The translations under genes and the position numbers were made by a program. A model generated the notes under the pieces. It searched no databases, was not told the DNA's origin, and saw only the letters and a program-made list of their open reading frames with translations. DNA of 64,000 nucleotides from Tritrichomonas foetus (Eukaryota; Parabasalia; Tritrichomonadida; Tritrichomonadidae), in the NCBI GenBank assembly GCA_001839685.1, contig MLAK01000754.1, positions 1 to 64,000 on the forward strand, given 5' to 3'. Positions 58,125 through 64,000 of the stretch are shown one piece after another (the first letter of the stretch is position 1; every line of letters begins with the position of its first letter).

Positions 58125-61100
58125 TAAAATGAATTTCTTTTAACACAGCAATAGTTTCTGCAATTATTATGCATTCTATATTAGATAACTGCTTCTCAAG
58201 AATACCTGGCTTAATTTTTGTATGGTACGTCAAAATTAAATCGATATTTTGAAGAATTAATCCAATATTACTTGGAATCATGTTAATGGTTGTGATTGCT
58301 TTGATTGAAGTGTCTAAATAATTTAATATATTTTCTTCTTTTGAGACTTGAGCTTGATTGTCAGAAAGATGCTCTATCAATTGTTTTGATAACTTTTCTG
58401 CACTCAAAATTGCGTATAGTGAACGATATCTAAATGTGGCATTAGAAAAATCATTTTTCATCAATTTCATTTGATTTGACACGACTTGTTTAGCTTCAAA
58501 AATTCTTATTCTTGTTGTAGAAATAAGTTGTGCTGTTAAAATATTTGTTTTATGCAATGGAGATTCAATATATTTCTCTACTGCACTAGAAACCATTAGA
58601 AGTGCTGATATTGAAGTATGAATAGCTTTATTATCACCACAATACATAAGATTAGCTGTTTTATTTCTTGACTCAGCAGTATTTGCTATCATTTTCTCAA
58701 TGGAAACTATCATTCTAATAATATTGTCTGAAAGTGGATTGCTTATTCCCAATGATGGAAGTTTTTCCAGTAATTTAATGGTTTCTTGAAGAGCTGGAAC
58801 TATGCTTCCTTCCACAAAATTTGGATCTTTAGTATCAGAGAGTGATGATGCAAGTGCAGTTAATCTTTCTGACATTACATGAATTGTATTTATATAAGAT
58901 TTTGGATCGATTCCATTGAAATTTCTCAGACTTCTCGAAAGGGATGCAGCAAGTTCTTCTAACGCCTCAGAAACATCAATTACATTCCTAACCAAAGGAT
59001 CAGTAATATTTTCCATTGTAATCTTCAATTGTCTTTCACCAATAATTAATTTTTTCATTGGTATTACATCGTTCATCATTGCAGTGAATTTTTCGGTTAA
59101 CACGCCAACGTAAAATCTCATATCACCCTCATTACCATCAAATTTATCGATTGTTTCTCTAATTTCATTTATTAAACTGTCCATTTTATCAACTTTTTGT
59201 TTAAATTTATCTGAAATATCAGACTCTCTTAATGTATTGACAAGATTTTCAATAACAGCAAACTTATCAATCAATGTATCATAGTTCATTTCATTTAGTT
59301 TATCAATAACATCATGTAGTTCATCATCCAAGGCATCTAACATTCTTCCAACTCGATCAATTTTCAGTCCATCTTGATCCATTCTCCATTTATAATTATC
59401 ATCATTACCATACATATCCACAGGCCTATCAATGTAATGATATTCATCGTTATCATCATCGTTTATATCTGGAATTGAATAACAACAATCATATGATTCA
59501 GCATTAACATCAAGTGATAAATCTTGGTAATCTTGTGAGTAATCATCTTCCTGAGTATATGAGATTCGATAATTACTATTTTCTGTTGTATGGACTTGCG
59601 AAGCCTTTTTCGCGAGTTTGAAATTAATTTCATTTATTATTTCGGATGGTGATCGTAAATAATAATCGTCCGCAAAATATACAAACATTTGTTTTACATA
59701 TTCATGTGCTTCTTCTACATGATCTATTTCGAGCATTATGTGATTTTCGTTTTTTTCATCATCAAAATATTTGAAATGAAGATTTCCATTTTCAATAAAG
59801 TAGGAAATAATTGATGAATAGTCAAAATAAGCATATTTTCGATGACTTTGGAAATCTATAACTTCAATTAAAAATGGCCCTAAATACAATTTTGATATTC
59901 GATGTTGTCTTTTATTTGAATTGATTACATCATTATAAAAGCATTCATATATCTCACACCCAAATCCATGTAATACAACGCATTGTTCAATGTAATGATA
60001 TGCAGCTTCAAGTTCTGACATCGGCGGAAACTGCTTAATAAGTGTTTTGAACTTATTAATTAGATTAGAACTGGATATAATAGAAGGTGGAATAAAAGGA
60101 GAAAGGTCTTCAAATATTGTTGGTGAAAGGAAGAAACTTTTCTCGTTTAGATCTGCATAAATAGTGAAATATGCAAGATCTAAAGCCTTTTCTTCATTTA
60201 ATTCCACTTCCTCATTCATTACCATTCTTTTACAATCATCATAAAGCATAAATACCGAATTGTTGTCATCAAATAAAAGTGATGGAAAAACATAAAACCT
60301 TCTTCTAATATAGAGTTCTGTAAATGAGGTTGTTTGTTCAGGAAGAGATTTATTCAAACTTAAAGGAATTAATCTTTCTGGAGCAAGAGGATATAGTGTG
60401 AATCCTTCGAAAAATTTATTGTTTAAATCACTGATAATAACTTGGACATTTTTTGAAATAAACTCTTGAATAGAAATAATGGATTGAATAATTAAGTTAT
60501 TGGATATTATCACTTTTACGGGGGTATTTAACTGAGTGAAGAATATTCTCGAACCTATAGTTGGATTCAAAGATCTAAATTTACCATTGTCAGGTAGCCA
60601 TGATAATTCGCCCTCTGGACTTCGATGCAAAATTTGGTTTTTTGTAGAATTAATTAATAGGAAAACATTAATTAGCTGATTCGAAATTATAATTCCAGTT
60701 TCATCTAAATCAAAAGCATAGTGTAAAGGATGTGGATGACCCATTTGTCTTGATACCTCAAGCAAAATTGTATTCGGATCAAGAATATCGGTATTAATAC
60801 TTTCTGATCCTTTTTGTAATTGTTTTCTGGCTTTAAGTTGTGGAATAATTATGTTTCTATAAGCATCAATCAGGTTATAAATTCTTTCAGCAGTGTTTGC
60901 CATGAAAAGAAAATCAACGACTTTATCCTTATCACCATTTCCATCAGCAACTACTTTAAGTAAAATTATATCTTTCATAATATTAATTTCTAAAATTTGT
61001 TTGTATTTAATATCATTTTCTTCATGAGTTGCATAATGATAAATTTTTACGCCTTTTGGACCAATTAAAATATTAACTTCACGATTTTTCTTATTTTGTG

Positions 61101-64000
61101 TTAAAACTGATACTCGTAAAAACTGTTCATATCCAAAATATTTGATATTTTTTGTATCATGGATAAATTTTATCATCGCTTCAGTTTTATTAAATAATTT
61201 ATCACTTTTAATCTTCTCAATTTTTCGTATTAAATCTGATCTAGGATTATAACCTTGTGGTAAAATATACTCGATATCATGCATATTTTTAGATAACTGA
61301 TTTTTTTGAACTTCTTCAGGAGATTTTCCATCTGCATATAGAAGTAGTGTTGCCATAGCAATAACTTGATTCTCTGTTGGTTTACATATATTTGACAGTG
61401 CGTTTTTTCGAAAGTCTGAAAAAAGTCTCAGAGCTATGTTTGGAGTTTCAATATCATATTTTGTAACCCTAAATAACCTTCTTTTAAAAATTAAATTGGA
61501 AAAATCATTTATTTGCTCTGGAACAGATTTTTGATAATCAAGAGGCTCACCATTACTCGAGTATAAGCAATACCCAATCCAGTTATCCACATACAGGCGA
61601 TCTGCGATAAATGAAATTAAATCAGATACAGTTTGTGTGATATCAATAATTACCTTTCTAGAAATTCCATCATCTGGTGTAATACTTACAAGCATATTAT
61701 TTTCAAATAAATGAAGCTTTGCATGCTTAAAAGGATGAAGCATTCCCAAAATTTGAGTTGGTTTAACCCATATTTTGTCTTCAGGTGAGAGTTCAAGGAG
61801 ACAAGTATATTGCCCATTTGGATTTTTCTTTAAATTATGTGAAACTTTTTGAGCAAGTTGTAATCCATTTAATCTTTTATCATAAGGACAATGTATTGTT
61901 TCCCCAGAATTGCGATACTCAATCTGTAATTCAATTCTGTCGAGATTACTAATGTATAATGATTCTGTGATATTCCCTGCTGAAGGAATTCTTGAAAGTA
62001 GTACCTCATCAGAAATTTCGACATAAGTTCTTTGAACATCCAGAAATTCTTGACTTTTTTCACACTCAAATTCAAAATAAGTAAATTGATTTAATGATTC
62101 ATCATGATATTTGATAAGTATTTGTTTATTTATTGATGATATTTTAATGATATGATCATATCCAATTGTTAAAAAATATTTTCCATTTGTTTTCCTTCCA
62201 AATAACTTTGTTGGACCAACTAATAGAGTGATTTTTACGATTTTATTCTTTTTATCCTGCATTGTTGCTTGGAATGGCTCACATCCAAAAGTTGGAATTG
62301 ATCGAGAAATATCTAAATATTTTCTAATTGCCATTTCTCTACTATTAACAATATTGTCAATTGGAGTTGTACAATAGTTTTTCAGAATTTTTATGTAACT
62401 ACTTTTACTGGAAATGTTGATTGGAAGAAGGGATTGAATATCTTTTGGAATATCTTCAGGTGATGGTATTCTAGGAAGATCGATATATAAGGCATAATAT
62501 GCTAATTTTAATGCATCACCAACAGGGACATCCATTTTACCAGAAAGTATAAGATCTCTCACATCATTAAAAGTTGTAAGCATTGATCCCATATGAGCAT
62601 AATCTTTGGTTGTAATTACAAAAAACCTTCTCTTTAACAGAATTATCTGAAATTCACTCATTTGTTCAGGGATTGTCAAATAGAGTTCCAGTGGTTTTTG
62701 AGAGTTGTTGTCAGTACTAAATAGTGTATAACCAATACAATTTGTTAATGCAAATTTTTCTGCTATTATTGGTATCAATTCTTTAATGTTCTTTTCGATG
62801 GGAATCAAAATAGATTTAACTTGATGGAGTAGGGTGGTAATTTTGAGAATTAAATTTGATTCAATAATAAACATCAAAAAATCACGTGTTGGATTAATGT
62901 CACTAATTTTTTCACCTTTTTTAAGAAATCGAAACTTTGGATTTCTGTTAATCATTTTTGCGAGTAAAGAGTATGATTTTTTAGGATCTAATTTACGGTT
63001 ATTGCGTACCAATAATTCGATTAATTCTTCTTTTGTTAGTTCAACTTCAAACCAATAAAGTGGTAAATTGGTTTCTTTAGTTAAACTTAAGCTTAATCTC
63101 ATATCAATCATTTTTCTGCGAACCCTTCCATTTTCATCAACCCATCCACCATCTAATCTTTGTTTAATTGCCAAATTTTCAGCGGCTTTTTCGTTTTGTC
63201 TATCAATTATTGACTTTCGTAAAATCCCTATTGTTTCGGATATTAGCATTAATATTGTATCAAGATTTTCAGATTTAAATCCATATGTTGTAGAATTAAC
63301 ACCTTTTGAGTCGATAAAAGTCAATGTCATTGCTTTATCTGCTGATTTATAAGAAATTATTTGATGATAATATATTTTAAAAACTTCTTTTTTGGATGTA
63401 ATATCTTCTAGAATTAAGAAAAGTGGACAAACAATGATTTGACCTTCAAAAAACTTTGATTTCTTATTTTTTCCTAGGAGTTTGTAATTAGTTTTAACGG
63501 TTTCTGACCCAAATTTTGGTAAATCACGAGCTAACTTAATATATCTCCTCATAGCTGCACATTCATCTATTGTAATATCAAATGATTTGAAAACAGAATG
63601 AAATTTAGTCGTGAATTTTTGGGTGATTTTTATTTGCTTAGGGAAAAGTCCTTCAAAATCGGTATGTCCAAAAGTTTGTCTTACATCACCATTTACTGGA
63701 GTGTCTATAATTACTGATAAAATCCCTAAGTCAATTGCTTGATCTTCATTAATTTCAACATCTTGATTTAAAACATAATACTTGGTATCATGATAAGTTT
63801 GTCTTAATACTGGTAAATTAATTAAATCACTTACAGTGAGAATAAAAAATCTTCTTTTGAAAATTAAATCACTATACTCTGTGCATTGTTCAGGAATAGA
63901 AAACCTTGTGTCTAAAGCTTTTTGAGGATTATTTTTAAAGAAAAATGTGTATCCTACGATTTCACTCATATGCAATTTTTCAAAAGTTAGTTTAACTAAT
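58105..64000 (-). CDS. talin-like giant protein, N-terminal part with four FERM-like modules (partial, disrupted)
   Basis: The frame is open from the right window edge through 58127 and ends at a TGA inside the mariner repeat, so the true start is beyond the window; the codon at 63975 is TTG, not a start. At least four FERM-like modules follow each other. Each contains an F1-like segment (for example L-I-P-I-I-A-E-K-F-A ... C-I-G-Y-T-L-F-S) and an F2 block with P-E-Q-x-x-x-F and K-R-R-F-F. These blocks lie near 63890, 62670, 61520 and 60340. F3-like beta segments follow each. An acidic Asp/Tyr-rich linker (about 59390-59600) leads into the helical rod. Normal talins have a single FERM region. 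Cortical actin/adhesion linker inferred. Confidence 0.75.
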   Translation of the reverse strand, partial: LVKLTFEKLHMSEIVGYTFFFKNNPQKALDTRFSIPEQCTEYSDLIFKRRFFILTVSDLINLPVLRQTYHDTKYYVLNQDVEINEDQAIDLGILSVIIDTPVNGDVRQTFGHTDFEGLFPKQIKITQKFTTKFHSVFKSFDITIDECAAMRRYIKLARDLPKFGSETVKTNYKLLGKNKKSKFFEGQIIVCPLFLILEDITSKKEVFKIYYHQIISYKSADKAMTLTFIDSKGVNSTTYGFKSENLDTILMLISETIGILRKSIIDRQNEKAAENLAIKQRLDGGWVDENGRVRRKMIDMRLSLSLTKETNLPLYWFEVELTKEELIELLVRNNRKLDPKKSYSLLAKMINRNPKFRFLKKGEKISDINPTRDFLMFIIESNLILKITTLLHQVKSILIPIEKNIKELIPIIAEKFALTNCIGYTLFSTDNNSQKPLELYLTIPEQMSEFQIILLKRRFFVITTKDYAHMGSMLTTFNDVRDLILSGKMDVPVGDALKLAYYALYIDLPRIPSPEDIPKDIQSLLPINISSKSSYIKILKNYCTTPIDNIVNSREMAIRKYLDISRSIPTFGCEPFQATMQDKKNKIVKITLLVGPTKLFGRKTNGKYFLTIGYDHIIKISSINKQILIKYHDESLNQFTYFEFECEKSQEFLDVQRTYVEISDEVLLSRIPSAGNITESLYISNLDRIELQIEYRNSGETIHCPYDKRLNGLQLAQKVSHNLKKNPNGQYTCLLELSPEDKIWVKPTQILGMLHPFKHAKLHLFENNMLVSITPDDGISRKVIIDITQTVSDLISFIADRLYVDNWIGYCLYSSNGEPLDYQKSVPEQINDFSNLIFKRRLFRVTKYDIETPNIALRLFSDFRKNALSNICKPTENQVIAMATLLLYADGKSPEEVQKNQLSKNMHDIEYILPQGYNPRSDLIRKIEKIKSDKLFNKTEAMIKFIHDTKNIKYFGYEQFLRVSVLTQNKKNREVNILIGPKGVKIYHYATHEENDIKYKQILEINIMKDIILLKVVADGNGDKDKVVDFLFMANTAERIYNLIDAYRNIIIPQLKARKQLQKGSESINTDILDPNTILLEVSRQMGHPHPLHYAFDLDETGIIISNQLINVFLLINSTKNQILHRSPEGELSWLPDNGKFRSLNPTIGSRIFFTQLNTPVKVIISNNLIIQSIISIQEFISKNVQVIISDLNNKFFEGFTLYPLAPERLIPLSLNKSLPEQTTSFTELYIRRRFYVFPSLLFDDNNSVFMLYDDCKRMVMNEEVELNEEKALDLAYFTIYADLNEKSFFLSPTIFEDLSPFIPPSIISSSNLINKFKTLIKQFPPMSELEAAYHYIEQCVVLHGFGCEIYECFYNDVINSNKRQHRISKLYLGPFLIEVIDFQSHRKYAYFDYSSIISYFIENGNLHFKYFDDEKNENHIMLEIDHVEEAHEYVKQMFVYFADDYYLRSPSEIINEINFKLAKKASQVHTTENSNYRISYTQEDDYSQDYQDLSLDVNAESYDCCYSIPDINDDDNDEYHYIDRPVDMYGNDDNYKWRMDQDGLKIDRVGRMLDALDDELHDVIDKLNEMNYDTLIDKFAVIENLVNTLRESDISDKFKQKVDKMDSLINEIRETIDKFDGNEGDMRFYVGVLTEKFTAMMNDVIPMKKLIIGERQLKITMENITDPLVRNVIDVSEALEELAASLSRSLRNFNGIDPKSYINTIHVMSERLTALASSLSDTKDPNFVEGSIVPALQETIKLLEKLPSLGISNPLSDNIIRMIVSIEKMIANTAESRNKTANLMYCGDNKAIHTSISALLMVSSAVEKYIESPLHKTNILTAQLISTTRIRIFEAKQVVSNQMKLMKNDFSNATFRYRSLYAILSAEKLSKQLIEHLSDNQAQVSKEENILNYLDTSIKAITTINMIPSNIGLILQNIDLILTYHTKIKPGILEKQLSNIECIIIAETIAVLKEIHFIGCPVM

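Noticed and set aside
56833..58126. an intron separating the two talin-like ORFs
   Set aside because: The interval has transposon repeats, a TA duplication and a complete transposase; there are no plausible splice sites.
1..64000. CRISPR arrays, bacterial operons, phage or viral genes, giant Maverick elements
   Set aside because: No spaced direct repeats, no polycistronic arrangement and no capsid, polymerase B or integrase genes were seen; the gene content is eukaryotic nuclear.
1..64000. tRNA, 5S rRNA or snRNA genes
   Set aside because: I looked for GC-rich structured blocks of 70-120 bases with tRNA-like boxes in the spacers and saw none; a covariance search could still find a weak one.

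Overview
The window is nuclear DNA from a very AT-rich, essentially intron-less protist, most likely a parabasalid (trichomonad), with Tritrichomonas as the best guess. Four things support this. Every recognisable gene is a single uninterrupted ORF. A gene at 46253-47167 encodes an initiator-binding-domain (IBP39-type) transcription factor, a family known from trichomonads. The protein kinase content is high (CK2 alpha, two CAMK/SNF1-like kinases and one STE20-type kinase within 20 kb). Both intact transposons are Tc1/mariner-superfamily elements with TA target duplications. The genus is an inference; the parabasalid assignment is much firmer.

Layout, left to right: class-3 lipase (261-1424); a decayed DUF4419 gene (1901-3364); a GC-rich palindromic island of unknown origin (about 3587-3902); divergent CK2 alpha (4399-5442); a minisatellite-like T-rich repeat; CAMK-like kinase (5911-7149, minus); C2-domain protein with a low-complexity tail (8579-10780); Vps16 (11052-13649, minus); second CAMK-like kinase (15146-16492); Rab-like GTPase lacking the catalytic Gln (17109-17723); tentative TRAPP-II-like protein (18248-20140); type I membrane protein (20390-21259, minus); small unknown protein (22483-22812); STE20/OSR1-like kinase (23309-24682, minus); a protein with about 20-residue repeats (25086-28007, minus); type II membrane putative glycosyltransferase (28459-29889); lactonase-type beta-propeller (30268-31326, minus); a huge BEACH-family-like scaffold without a BEACH domain (31585-37269, minus); coiled-coil protein (37858-39300, minus); polytopic membrane protein (39442-40515); coiled-coil protein (40753-41919, minus); a complete pogo-like transposon (42567-44634); TPR-like protein (44907-45860, minus); initiator-binding protein (46253-47167, minus); a decayed coding remnant (48094-48414); and a giant talin-like gene (48596 to beyond 64000, minus) that is cut in two by a complete mariner element (56835-58124).

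Functionally the window holds housekeeping trafficking genes (Vps16, Rab, possible TRAPP), signalling kinases, membrane/surface proteins and an adhesion/cytoskeleton giant. There are no operons; genes lie on both strands with 0.1-1.5 kb spacers. The strongest observations are four things. (1) A talin-like gene encoding at least 4,700 residues, with four tandem FERM-like modules and a C-terminal I/LWEQ-like end, is interrupted by an intact mariner, and removal of the element with one TA restores the frame. (2) A motif AAAAAGT recurs, on either strand, upstream of most genes and differs from the trichomonad Inr, M3 and M5 elements as I recall them. (3) A GC-rich long palindrome sits next to a gene in the final stages of decay. 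(4) Several signalling proteins carry changes at normally invariant positions (Rab Q-to-S; CK2 alpha P+1 loop and basic cluster).
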